Assembly (NCBI GenBank): GCA_964036155.1
Contig: OZ038423.1
Location: forward strand, 38,703,249-38,767,248
Direction: 5' to 3'
Origin: Diploscapter coronatus
Lineage: Eukaryota > Nematoda > Chromadorea > Rhabditida > Rhabditidae
DNA: 64,000 nucleotides
This document shows, piece after piece, positions 1-10,885 of this stretch; positions within the stretch are counted from its first letter, which is position 1, and each line of letters starts with the position of its first letter. The notes below the pieces were generated by a model. The model had not been told where the DNA came from. It worked only from the letters and a program-made list of their open reading frames with translations, and did not search any database. The position numbers and the translations under genes are program-made.

Positions 1-1
1 T

Positions 2-3000
2 ACCATCCGTCGCTCTAAATTCAAGGAGTCTCATTTTCGCGGAGTGAACGGGAAGGAAGATCGGGGATCTAAAGGGAGTGCTTCCAGTACTATCGAGCAG
101 AAGATCACGGCTGTATCGAAAGTTTCCTCGTCTTTAAAGATCGAATGGTTTCAGAAGAGGGGAAAGAATCACTACGCTTCTGCGTCGTCTACGGATGAAA
201 TGATGGACATCGACATCACTATGGCCGACCCTCAGACAAAAGTACCCTAGCTTTCAGTTACTTTAGAATAAATTCGAATCTCCAGGCTCTATACCTGGCG
301 AAAAGGGAAGACTGGACTATCCTCGAAAACGATCTCGACAATATGCCAAGGGGTGACTACAGCATGCAAGATCAGGTTCAAAAATCCACTTGGGCTTACC
401 TAAGCGAGGAGTTTTAGCATGGATTCACTCCTTTATTGTTAGCGGTGAGGGAAAATAAGTTAGCTGTTTTCGAGAAGTTACTCAAGAAGGGTGCCGATAT
501 TATGCAGACGACAAAGGCAAGTTGGAAAATTTTTTGACGTTCTATTCTTACAAAAACCTATCTATAATAATCAAACTAAAAATTTCGTTGAAGCCCCCAA
601 AATTCGAAACATACAAAACTTCTAGGACCATCGGAATGCAGCCCACATCGCTTCAATGTATGCTGGATTGGAGATGCTAGATTCTATCCTAGCAAAAAAT
701 CGAGAGCTCCTTAGAAAGCCCGCAGGGGTAGGTTTGCTACGTAAATAAACTTGCATATAATTTTTTCCTGACCGAACCTCGGAGTGTTTTTTTTTGCGAA
801 ACTTATGCGCGACAAGAACCCTTGTGCAAAAGCGTAGAATGTGCGTTGCATGCGGGTGGTGGAAACGGGAGGATGTGAGAAGGTTCGATTCGAATTATCG
901 TGTGCTGAAGCATAGAGTAACAGAATTTCCCGGTTTTCGTATATCCGGACGAAGCAAGCATTCTTCTTTAGAATAGAAAATTGCATAAAGATGTCGAGTT
1001 GCTGAATAACCCACACAACCACACTGAGATTGCAAAATAATTTTCAAATTTGACGTAGAAATAAGCCACAAATACCGTATTCCCACGAATTGAAGAGCAT
1101 GCCCTCCTATTTTTCAACCCCTTAATTTTCGAAAAATTCGAAATTTTCAAACCACCCTAACTCCTCTTCTAATAATCTTCTTAACTACTTCAAATCAAGA
1201 CTAAATCCACTCTATACAGGCTAAAGAATATCATACAACATTTTCTGAGATGATTTGAACTGGGTAATAATGGGTAGTTATGGCATTTGGGGGTGCCTTA
1301 CTATTGGAGAGAATACGGTAGTTAAAATATCAACAACAAAAAAATTCAGCCCAAGAAGCAACTTCCCATCCACGTTGCTTGTGAGCGTCGTTCAAAGAAG
1401 GCCTATCAAATCGTTCGTCGACTTCTGGATGAAATCGATCAAAGACTTGAAGCCGATGGGGAGGGCTCTCTGCCTGTTCATCTAGCGTTGAAGGCTGGGA
1501 ACGTTTCCATCGTTGAGTTGTTGCTGTCGACTTCGACCGGTGAGCAAGCATCGTCTGTGGATGGAAATGGCGATACATTGCTGCATTTGGCTTGTAGGGC
1601 TGGGAGTATGGGTAAGTCGAGGAATATATTCATATCGTCAATGACCGATTACTTGAGAGGCGAAATAAATAGTGCACAAATTCGACATATGCAAAGTGTG
1701 CATTGCGTAATATCAAATAGTCGTCAAAGTCATTTTTCGACATTAATAAAATGTCATGTTTGTTTGCAAAAACAACGCGCTAATTTTGACCCATCAGGTT
1801 TTGTTTTCTCTTTTAGTTTGTCTCAAGTAATTGATCATTTACAATAACTTCTTTGAATTGTTCATTTTTAGACGAAGTCCGAGTCGTGATCGCCGCCGGT
1901 TGCTCGGACGCGAATCTCCAGAACAAAGCAGGAAGAACCCCTCTTCATGAAGTAGCGGCAATCGGCGATCAGAATCTGCTCAAAATCATGTTCAAGCTTC
2001 ATGCTGACGCAAATATGCACGATAAGGTCCAGATTTTGTGCGATTTTTAAGACTTGAGTCGTTTTTATAGGACGACCGAACGCCAGTCCACGTAGCGGCG
2101 GAGAAAGGTCATACTTCGTCGGTTGAAGTATTGATCGACAAGTTTGGAGGGTCGATAAGGTAATTTTTTCGAAGCAGCAACAACCCATGCAATGCTGATA
2201 AATTTGACACCTTTCTAAAGTGTTACTTTGAAACATAGACAATTTTAGAGCCCGAACCAGAGACGGATCAACTCTACTGCACATCGCGGCATGTTCCGGC
2301 CACACCAGTACGGCATTGGCGTTCTTGAAACGAGGCGTTCCATTGTTCATGCCGAACAAGAAAGGAGCATTGGGACTCCACTCAGCTGCTGCCGCCGGAT
2401 TTAACGACGTCGTCAAGATGTTGATCTCCAAGGGAACGAGTGTGGATGTTAGGACAAAGGTTTAAATTTCACGAATCATTTGCAACGGATTAATGTTGAA
2501 GAGTCGTGTCTCATGTTGAATATAAATGAAAAATATCACCATCCTCCATCACTGAAAGGAATCAAGTGTAAAAAATATGTATCAAAGAAAAATCTGGGTA
2601 GGAAAGTGAACAATAACTAGAATATTTGTGGAGATACAAGGACTAACAATAATAAACTATTGTATCGGTCAAATGAAGTGACAGTTCGTGTGTTAAAGAG
2701 TGCCGTTGCGAGAAATGCGCGTCACGACTATGCGCGCAAAGAGGGGGTTAGAGTGCAGAGAAAGGAGAGTCAGCGGAGGGCAATGGAAAGAAAGTGGTAC
2801 GCAATTTTCACTGTGTCTTCCGCCTTTTCTTCTTAGTTCTTAAACACACCGACTTTCACTTCGTCTGACTGAAACAGTAACTCCAGGACAACTACACAGC
2901 TCTTCATGTTGCTGTGATGAGTGGAAAGGCCTCTGTGGTAGAGACTTTGCTGGGCGCTGGTGCGGACGTTCACGTGCGTGGAGGCGAGCTTGGACAAACT

Positions 3001-6000
3001 GCTTTGCATATTGGTAAGTTTCTTTCGGTGCGCCCGCAGAACAACTATTGAGAAACTAATCGTTTCTTTTAGTTATGCAGGATCCAGAAACATATATTAA
3101 TTTTTGAAGATCAAAATTTCAGCTGCATCCCTCGATGGACCCGAATCTCGCGAATGTGCGATGATGTTGTTGAAGTCCGGAGGTCAGCCCGATGTTGCGC
3201 AAGAAGACGGCGAAACTTGTCTTCATATTGCCGCAAGGAATGGGAACAAAGAGATCATGAAGTAACTCCGAACTTGGATTTCTTAAAAATTTGCATGTTT
3301 TCAGACTGATGCTGAACGAGAACGCCAACGCCCAGATCAAGTCCAATTCCGGGGAAACTCCACTTCATGTTTGTGCGAAGTCGTGCAACTTCGAGGTAGA
3401 GTCAGATTGGGGAGTTGTCCTTTCAAGTGCGACTTTAGGCAGCCCAAATGATCCTGAATCATTTATCTGAAAAATTAAGTCCTGAAGAATTGAAGGGATA
3501 TGCCAATCAGAGGGATAACGTAAGTCCAATTTCTCGAAATGAATCAAAGAAGCTGCAAATTTAGTCCGGATTTACTGCGATTCATTACGCAGCTGAGATC
3601 ACGGCTAATATGATCCATTACCCTGGGGAAGACGCCAAACTTGTCAATTTGCTCGTAGACTATGGTGGTCAGGTACGATCTCATAACTCCATTGGTGTAT
3701 CGGACCTATGTCCAATTTAGGTCGAGCTCCAATCGTTGAACACAAATGAGACCGCTATGCATATGGCTGCACGGAGTGGCAATCAGGCTGTTCTCCTTGC
3801 GATGGTCAACAAGATCGGCGCTGGAGCCGTTCAGATCGTTCAGAATAAGCAAAGCAAGGTCTGGCTTATCTTTTTTTTTTTTTATTTTCCAGAATGTTTA
3901 AAGAAATCTCTCATATTGAAGCTCAAAGAATTGCAACTATTAAATTCTCTAGCGGAGCTTTATAAAAGAAACATCCTAGAACGGCTGGTCACCTCTTCTC
4001 GAGGCATGTTCTCGGGGTCATACCGAAGTCGCCAAAATTCTGCTCCAACACCACGCTCGTATTGACGTATTTGATGACCAAGGAAGAACAGCCTTGCATT
4101 TAGCAGCTCTGAATGGACATTTGCCCATCGTTCATCTGCTACTTCAGCATAAGGCTTTTGTGAACAGGTAAGAAATCTCTTTATTCCTGTATTTATTTTC
4201 GGCCGAATATTTCACGTAACCAAATTACCATACTAATAATTAGAATATTCGAGCATTTTCATATCAAACTTTCCGAAACTTATCAAGTTTTTAGCAAGTC
4301 CAAGACCGGTGAAGCTCCATTGCACCTTTGCGCTATGAACGGGCATGTCAAGGTCGTCAATGTGCTTGTACAAGATCATGGCGCCAGCTTAGAGGCAATT
4401 ACTTTGGAAAATCAGGTAACCCAATGTCAAGTTGATCAAAAAGTCCCTTTTCAAGACGGCTCTCCACTTCGCTGCGAAGTACGGTCAGTTGGCTGTGTCT
4501 CAGACCTTGTTGGCTTTGGGAGCAAACCCGAATGCTCGAGACGACAAGGGTCAGACTCCACTTCATCTTTCTGCAGAGGTATGCCCTGATTTTATCAGGA
4601 ATTAGGTTTGCGGGAACTTTGTGAGTGATATCATTATCAGTGAGGTCCTATTCTTGAGTTTTAGGAGTTAAGAAATTGATAATAACAACTTAGAACGACT
4701 ACCCGGACGTGGTAAAGCTGTTCTTGAAGATGAAGCAAAATAACCGCGCTGTACTGACCGCTATTGATCACAACGGATTTACCTGCGCTCACATCGCTGC
4801 AATGAAGGTCTGAAAGACGGGTTTCATCGCAAAAATGCAACCTTCAGGGTTCCCTGGCTGTCGTTAAAGAATTGATGATGATCGACAAGGCTATGGTGAT
4901 TCAGGCGAAGACCAAGACGATGGAGGTATCATGAATCGAGGAAAAATAGATAAAGAAAAAATTAGGCCACTACCCTTCACATGGCTGCAGCAGGCGGTCA
5001 CGCGAACATCGTCAAAATCCTACTGGAAAATGGCGCAAATCCTGAAGATGAAAATGCAGTATGCAAACAATTAAATACGAAAATATGAGAAAAAAAACTT
5101 CGGCTTTATTAGAGAATAGAATATCTACGAAAATCACGTTTTTCTTGTGAAATCTCGAAGCTTATCAAGTTTCTTTAGCATGGTATGACCGCTCTACACC
5201 TTGGCGCTAAGAACGGCTATGTTGCGATATTGGAGGCGTTTGATAAAGGCTTATGGAGGCGGTGTTCGAGAAAGGTATGTGTTCAGGAAAATGCTTACAA
5301 AATTCGAAAATTTTCTAACGAATAATATCTTATTCTTATCTTTTATCAATTTAAAAATGAAATTTATTATTATTATTAACACATTCTCGTTGACACTTTA
5401 TTGAGTAGCGTTGGCGTTTTTCTTTCGGAATTATGTTTGTGGATAGTTTGGTTGGGGACGAAATTCGAGGTTCTTCCGGAGTTTTTTCTTCTTATTTTCT
5501 GCCCGATTCGCTCTAGGGATTGCTCATAGCCATTTTGAAGTACATGGGTGACAGGCTGATATAGCCGCACGCGAGCTTCATCAGCACCAGCGAAACGCAC
5601 ATCAGAAACAGCGACAGACAGAAATAAGCGCAGAAGTAGTTGTTGTTCTGAAGTCCGTGCATTTTGTATAACCATTTTATTGATGCCAAATTTGGCGATC
5701 TACGTAAAATATCCATTTTAATAAGTTCTTCTTCAGAAAGAACTTTTCGACCTCATATTGGTAGATCAGGGCATAAGATAGTACAATTTTGCAAGAGAAG
5801 CTATACTTACTGTAGCACTAGTCAATTTACCGAGAAACTACGGCAAGTGACTATACTAGACATGTAGGGGTGCTCAAGGAGTACCTATCCATGTTTTCAA
5901 AAAGTGCTACTGAAGCCCCCATAGGGAGATACACATTTGGTCGCATTTTATAATCGGATTTTGAGGATTCCCCCACATGACATTCGTGGTGTAGTGGATA

Positions 6001-9000
6001 GCGCATCGGGTTACAAGCCGTTTTGGCTTGGGTCAGGTTCGACTCTTTTCCGGTGAAGACTTTTTTGCATTTTTTGGCAGTATCACAGTTTTATCAATTT
6101 CGATCGGAATTGTCATAATCTTTCCGTACTCGGTTATTAATCAATTCAGTATTATTCATTTTTGTTCATACGTTTTTGGTCAACATTTTTGTTACAAATT
6201 GTTTATAAAACATTCGAATATGATCAAATTTGGTAATTTGTAGAGATATGGCAATTCCGGTCGAAATTGATCAAACTGATACTGCCAAAAAATGCAAAAA
6301 AGTCTTCACCGGAAAAGAGTCGAACCTGACCCAAGCCAAAACGGCTTGTAACCCGATGCGCTATCCACTACACCACGAATGTCATGTGGGGGAATCCTCA
6401 AAATCCGATTATAAAATGCGACCAAATGTGTATCTCCCTATGGGGGCTTCAGTAGCACTTTTTGAAAACATGGATAGGTACTCCTTGAGCACCCCTACAT
6501 GTCTAGTATAGTCACTTGCCGTAGTTTCTCGGTAAATTGACTAGTGCTACAGTTAGTGTTGATTCTTCTCAAGGAGAACTTCTTTGAATTCATATTCGTA
6601 ACTAATCTTCGAATTGTCTTCTGTACCAAATATCACGAAAAAACAAAGAAAATAAGATGAATTGAATGGAAATTTCAAAAAGTCGATTTTTCTAACCCCG
6701 ATTCCTGGCTTGGCGTCGGGTTTCGCAGCGACGGCTTCTTCAAGGCGAAATATTAAAATCGAACAACGTCTTCAGACTGGACTGAACGCCCTTCATATCG
6801 CTGCTTACTATGGGAACTCGGACTTCGTGAACGAGATGCTTAAGCACGTTCCTGCGTCGATTCGCTCTGAGCCACCGATCTATAACCATCATGTCGTCAA
6901 AGAGTTTGCTACAGAGGTACTGGAGCTCAAAATTTCCTAGGAAACGACGAAATTTAGTACGGCTTCACACCGCTGCACTTGGCGTCTCAAAGTGGTCACG
7001 ACTCTCTCGTTCGGATGCTTTTGAATCAAGGTGTACAAGTTGATGCTACCAGTACAACGATGGTACGATGTCATTTCGAAGCATCGCAATTTCATTACGG
7101 ATCATTTAGAACGTGATACCTCTTCATCTAGCTGCTCAACAAGGTCACATCGCTGTCGTCGGTATGCTTCTGAGTAGATCCACTCAGCAACAGCATGCTA
7201 AGGCAAGTCAAAAGTCCTGAGTGGCCTCCTGTATTCCACGCCCACTTTTATTTTCCCTTACCTTTCCACCCTACTCTTTCCTCGAAAAGTGGGTGTAGAA
7301 TACAAAAGACCATCCTGAGTAAATTCAATTCGAATTCCTAATCTCAGGATTGGCGAGGTCGCACTCCTTTACACCTAGCGGCTCAAAATGGACACTACGA
7401 AATGGTCTCTCTGCTGATTGCTCAAGGATCGAATATCAATGTGATGGATCAGGTACCTGGAAAATGCATTTAGGATACCTTTGACAATTTTACTATCCAT
7501 CTAGAATGGCTGGACCGGTCTTCACTACGCCACAAAAGCAGGCCATTTGAACGTCATTCAACTTTTCATCAAGAGCTCTGCCGACGCGCTGGCTGAAACG
7601 AAGGAGGGCAAGGCAGGCCCAAACAAATTTCAGGGTGTTTCAGCTTAATTAAAGAATGAAATTTAGGTTCCGTTGTGTTTCGCCGCAGCTAACAACCATA
7701 TCGAGTGCTTGAGGTATTTGCTACAGCAAAAGCATGACACCCATCTACTGATGGAGGATAGGAAGTTCATTTTTGATCTGATGGTAGGAAAATCACAACT
7801 TTTCTTCGCCGTGACAGGAAATTTAGATTTGTGGCAAAGGTAATGACAACGAGCCTCTTCAAGAGTTCATCCTTCAAAGCCCTGCTCCAATAGACACGGC
7901 AGTCAAGCTGTCGGCCCTATATCGGTAAAAATAGTATTTGTTCTGAAAAAGTGCCATTTTCCTTGCTGAGATTGACTGTTAGTGTATTGCTTCGTGTTGT
8001 ATATGCCATTAGATAAATGTAATTAAAGACAAATTAGCCGAAACATATCGTCGAAATTTCAGAGATATGTCCGAGAAGGAGAAGGAACGAGCCAAGGACC
8101 TATCGAATGTAGCCGTGTTCTCCGAGAACATGGCTGTCGAATTGCTAGGAATCGCCGCTAGCGAATACAATGCTGCGATGCTACTAAAGGCGAAGGACAA
8201 CAGAGGACGACCTTTGTTGGATGTTCTTATTGAGAATCAGCAGGTAAGTATTGTCAATGACCGATGACTTGAGACAAAATAAAGATAAGAAAAGTTGATG
8301 CATGGAGGTTAGCGCATTGTTTGCAAATGAGTAGACGACAATTCATTGATTCCTAAGAAATAACTGACGACTACCTGTAGATACGCAACGCACACTTCGA
8401 TATGTCGAATTTTGCGCGTTGTTTATGTCGTTTCAAGTAATCGGTCATTGACAATACCCGAAGCTTGAAATAAGTGAATCGAGCTTTAGATAAATTGATT
8501 AAGCTTCATCGTCGACTATGACAAAGTTATGAGATTCACTAGGATTTCGTTAGCGTATTGATAAAAAATAAATGTAAATGAAACTTTAAGTTAATGATAT
8601 GAATAACAAGAGCGCTTTCAAACAAAAATACGCAAATTCAGAAAGAAGTCGTGTCCTACGCCTCCGTGCAACGATATCTCACCGAAATTTGGACGGCCCG
8701 AGTTGACTGGTCTTTCGGTATAACAGAACAAAAGAAATTTATCGAAGAATCTTCTTTTCAGGTAAAACATTAGCGTTCTCTCTCTTGGTTTTCATGTGCC
8801 CTCCTGCGTGGTTCTATTTCTCACTGCCATTGGATAGTCGGATAGGTAAGAGCGAGAAATTTTTTAACCTAAAAGCGATTTTTGAGGCTAAATTCGAGTT
8901 TGAACGAAAAATCGGTTTTTCGACTTGAAGTAGTTTAGGCCGTGCGCCCATCATCAAGTTCGTCTGCCATATCGTCTCTCATGTGTACTTTGTGATTCTA

Positions 9001-10812
9001 CTTACCGTCGTCGTCTTGAATATTACTCATAAAATGTACAAGTTTATCTAAAAGCATCAGGGGAAATTGGCGAATTTAAGGTACGAAGTGACCTCAATCA
9101 TTCCAAATCCTGTAGAGTGGCTCTTGCTATTGTGGCTATCGGGGAATCTCGTCTCCGAGCTGTCGACTGTCGGAGGTGGAAGCGGGCTGGGGATTGTCAA
9201 GGTAAAAAGAGTTTAGAAGAAAAAAAAAAAACTTTTGAAGAAAGAATTTAGAAACGAACAATTTTAGGTCTTAATCCTCGTTCTTTCCGCCGCAGCGATA
9301 GCGGTTCACGTTCTAGCCTTCCTCTTACCGGCAATATTTCTAACGCACTATGACAACGACGAGAAACTACATTTCGCTAGGACTATGTTGTATTTGAAAG
9401 TAATTACCTTATGTTTACCTAAAAAGAAGAAGTATTTAGAATCAACTATTCGCGTTTGCCTTATTATTTGCTTTCGTTGAATTTCTCGACTTTCTCACGG
9501 TGCACCATCTATTCGGGCCTTGGGCGATTATTATTCGGTTTCTATTCCACTCTTTCAGAAATATCTTTTCAATTGAATTCCAGAGACCTAATGTACGACT
9601 TAGCCCGATTTCTAGTCATTTTATTCTTATTCGTCGCAGGATTCACACTCCATGTCACATCGATCTTTCAGGTGTCATTCTTTTCTCTGCATACTTGAAC
9701 AACTTTCTTTAGCCTGCTTACCAACCGGTAGACGAAGATTCGGCGGAGTTGATGAGATTGGCTTCTCCTGAACAAACCTTGGAAATGCTATTCTTCTCAC
9801 TTTTCGGGTTAGTCGGAAGAAAATGCCTTCCGAGAAAGTGTTTTTCTTCAGATTGGTAGAACCAGACAGCATGCCTCCGCTGCACTTAGTGCCTGACTTT
9901 GCAAAAATCATCTTAAAGTTGCTATTCGGTATTTACATGATGGTATGAAGTTATTTTAGTCCACTTTTACCTTGACAAAATCTTAGGTCACTTTAATCGT
10001 GCTCATCAATCTACTGATTGCTATGATGTCTGACACGTATCAACGTATTCAGGCTCAGTCTGATAAGGTAAAAATAGAAGTTCTCTAATAAAAACAAGTT
10101 TTCGGGCTTCGATTGCTAAAAGACTTGCAAAAATTCCAGGAATGGAAATTCGGTCGAGCGATTTTGATCCGGCAGATGAACAAGCGTTCTGCCACTCCGT
10201 CACCCATAAACATGTTAACGAAGTTTATCATCGTGTGCAAAGTCGCTTGGAGGAATCGATGTAATTCGTAGGCCTACTTTACGGTCAATGAATTGCAATT
10301 TAGTGCGGGTGTGTACGCAGAAGGCTCAACACGATCTGCGATTCGAGGAGAACATCGATGCATTCTCGATGGGCGGTGGTCAACAGGGCAGGACGAGTGG
10401 AGAAGATGGGCAAGGTATGCTCAAATTTAGAAGTGATTTTTTGTCACCTTTTATGTTATTGACTAGTAGCGATCGCTGAATATTGTCTCTTTATTCGCTA
10501 TCTCATTAAGGAAACTTTTGGAACTTATAATTAATTGAGCTTTTCAATGGTAACATGATTATTTCTTCGTCGAATTTGCTCAATATCATCGTTAACTGAA
10601 TTGCATTTTCATGCCCGATTTCTTGCACAACATATCTACGGCAAAAACCTGCAATACGCATCATTTTAGATATGGAAGTCTCTGGGGAGTTGGGCAAGTC
10701 TTCGGATTGGAACATCGAAACCGTCATCGACTGGAAACGCATCGTCGCCCTGTACTACCAAATGACCGGGAAGTCCGAGGCCGCTGCTCACTTTGACGCT
10801 CCAGAAGATTAA
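2..10812 (+). CDS. trp-4: TRPN/NOMPC-type mechanosensitive TRP channel (5' partial)
   Basis: Spliced gene running off the left edge. Family knowledge: TRPN proteins have about 29 N-terminal ankyrin repeats acting as a gating spring and a six-TM cation channel; they serve mechanosensory neurons. Seen here: about 20 exons from 266 to 7452 encode consecutive ankyrin repeats (GxTPLHxAAxxGH cores, for example TPLHLAAQNGHYEMV at 7370-7414). A linker follows (7505-8243). The channel core spans 8642-10260, with TM segments at 8762-8845, 8939-9041, 9081-9201, 9268-9399, 9440-9538 and 9584-9671. The pore region has FFSLFGLVEPDSMPPLH (9790-9880), and S6 with the TRP-like helix follows (9987-10220). The C-terminal exons are 10304-10414 and 10670-10812 (TAA). 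Introns after 516, 7202 and 7612 use GC donors. The join of the first exon (to about 240) to the next (from about 266) leaves only 25 nt, so this junction is unsure. The AATAAA at 10874 fits as the poly(A) signal. Confidence 0.95.
1635..1844 (+). mobile_element. MITE family A, copy 1
   Basis: About 210 bp in the TRPN intron 1612-1871. Its ends are inverted copies of TTGTCAATGACCGATNACTTGAGA, and internal blocks are shared with the other copies (GTGTGCATTGCGTA, AAATAGTCGTC). The flanks look like TA, which suggests a Tc1/mariner-type target. There is no coding capacity. This copy is diverged: its first terminal base run reads TCGTCAATG. Confidence 0.85.
5395..5400 (-). promoter_or_regulatory. 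Candidate poly(A) signal for the nested minus-strand ORF
   Basis: The plus strand reads CACTTTATTGAG here, so the minus strand has AATAAA about 115 nt beyond the stop codon of the short ORF at 5513-5662. The spacing suits a short 3' UTR. AATAAA is common by chance in AT-rich DNA, so it is supporting evidence only. Confidence 0.4.
5513..5662 (-). CDS. Candidate nested 49-aa single-pass membrane microprotein
   Basis: I do not recognise a family. The ORF begins at an ATG in AAAATG context and runs 49 codons to TAG, on the strand opposite the host TRPN gene and inside one of its introns. Seen: a polar start (MHGLQNNNYF), a strongly hydrophobic segment at about residues 9-28 rich in C, F, L and V, then a short tail ending KMAMSNP. 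The stretch is clearly richer in G/C than the surrounding intron and uses C/G-ending codons (TTC, CTG, GTG, AAG), as the coding exons nearby do. A minus-strand AATAAA lies about 115 nt downstream. An upstream in-frame ATG at 5716 would add 18 residues, but that part is AT-rich and less codon-like. It could instead be a relic exon. Confidence 0.5.
   Translation of the reverse strand: MHGLQNNNYFCAYFCLSLFLMCVSLVLMKLACGYISLSPMYFKMAMSNP
5980..6056 (+). other. tRNA-like module (left arm of the fold-back element)
   Basis: TGGTGTAGTGG (5987-5997) fits the pol III A-box consensus exactly. GGTTCGACTC (6036-6045) fits a B box at tRNA spacing. A CGG/CCG anticodon-like stem encloses GTTACAAG. The acceptor ends do not pair and the T stem is weak, so this is a tRNA-derived sequence and not a functional tRNA gene. 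The reverse-complement copy lies at about 6305-6381. Confidence 0.6.
6305..6381 (-). other. tRNA-like module (right arm of the fold-back element)
   Basis: This is the inverted copy of the 5980-6056 module. On the minus strand the B box is at about 6316-6326 and the A box at 6365-6375. It shares the same defects in the acceptor and T stems. Confidence 0.6.
7216..7319. mobile_element. MITE family E, copy 1 (hairpin)
   Basis: A short element with terminal inverted repeats of about 35 nt: CTGAGTGGCCTCCTGTATTC at the left and its imperfect reverse complement at the right (GTGTAGAATACAAAAGACCA). It lies 14 nt inside the TRPN intron that has a GC donor at 7203. A relative lies at 45852-45966 in gly-2. 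Confidence 0.7.
8251..8454 (-). mobile_element. MITE family A, copy 2
   Basis: About 204 bp, ending TTGTCAATGACCGATGACTT on the left and its inverse on the right, flanked by TA on both sides. Internal blocks are in the opposite orientation to copies 1, 3 and 5. It starts only 7 nt after the TRPN 5' splice site (CAG/GTAAGTA). Confidence 0.85.
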
Positions 10813-10873
10813 ACTCATAGATATTTTATACAAATTTATTGAAATCTATTCGTTAATTTATATGAAATCTCCA

Positions 10874-10879
10874 AATAAA
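10874..10879 (+). promoter_or_regulatory. Poly(A) signal of the TRPN gene
   Basis: AATAAA lies 62 nt after the TRPN stop codon. It falls about 10 nt before the last codons of the convergent transporter gene, so the two 3' UTRs almost certainly overlap or abut. Confidence 0.6.
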
Positions 10880-10885
10880 TCCATA

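Larger units (their letters stand above)
5809..6553. repeat. 745-bp fold-back (long inverted repeat) element
   Basis: The left arm (about 5809-6117) is repeated nearly perfectly as its reverse complement at about 6244-6553, leaving a spacer of about 125 bp. The arms begin ACTGTAGCACTAGTCAAT. Arms of about 310 bp with few mismatches imply a young insertion, or active arm homogenisation. It lies in a TRPN intron and has no ORF of note. As RNA it would fold into one very long hairpin. Confidence 0.9.
5275..6775. other. Large TRPN intron hosting a nested ORF and a fold-back element
   Basis: This 1.5-kb intron separates two ankyrin-coding exons. It starts GTATGT and ends CTTCAG. It contains, in order, an AT-rich stretch, a poly(A) signal and short ORF on the minus strand (see 5513-5662), the long inverted repeat 5809-6553, and about 220 bp without recognisable features. 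Confidence 0.75.

Noticed and set aside
1868..2431. Longest open frame in the window (187 codons, minus strand)
   Set aside because: It overlaps two TRPN ankyrin exons and their intron on the other strand; the plus-strand reading gives real ankyrin repeats, so this is a shadow.
5980..6056. Functional tRNA gene
   Set aside because: A and B boxes fit, but acceptor ends (ACATTCG with CCGGTGA) do not pair, the T stem has mismatches, and the anticodon loop has eight bases.
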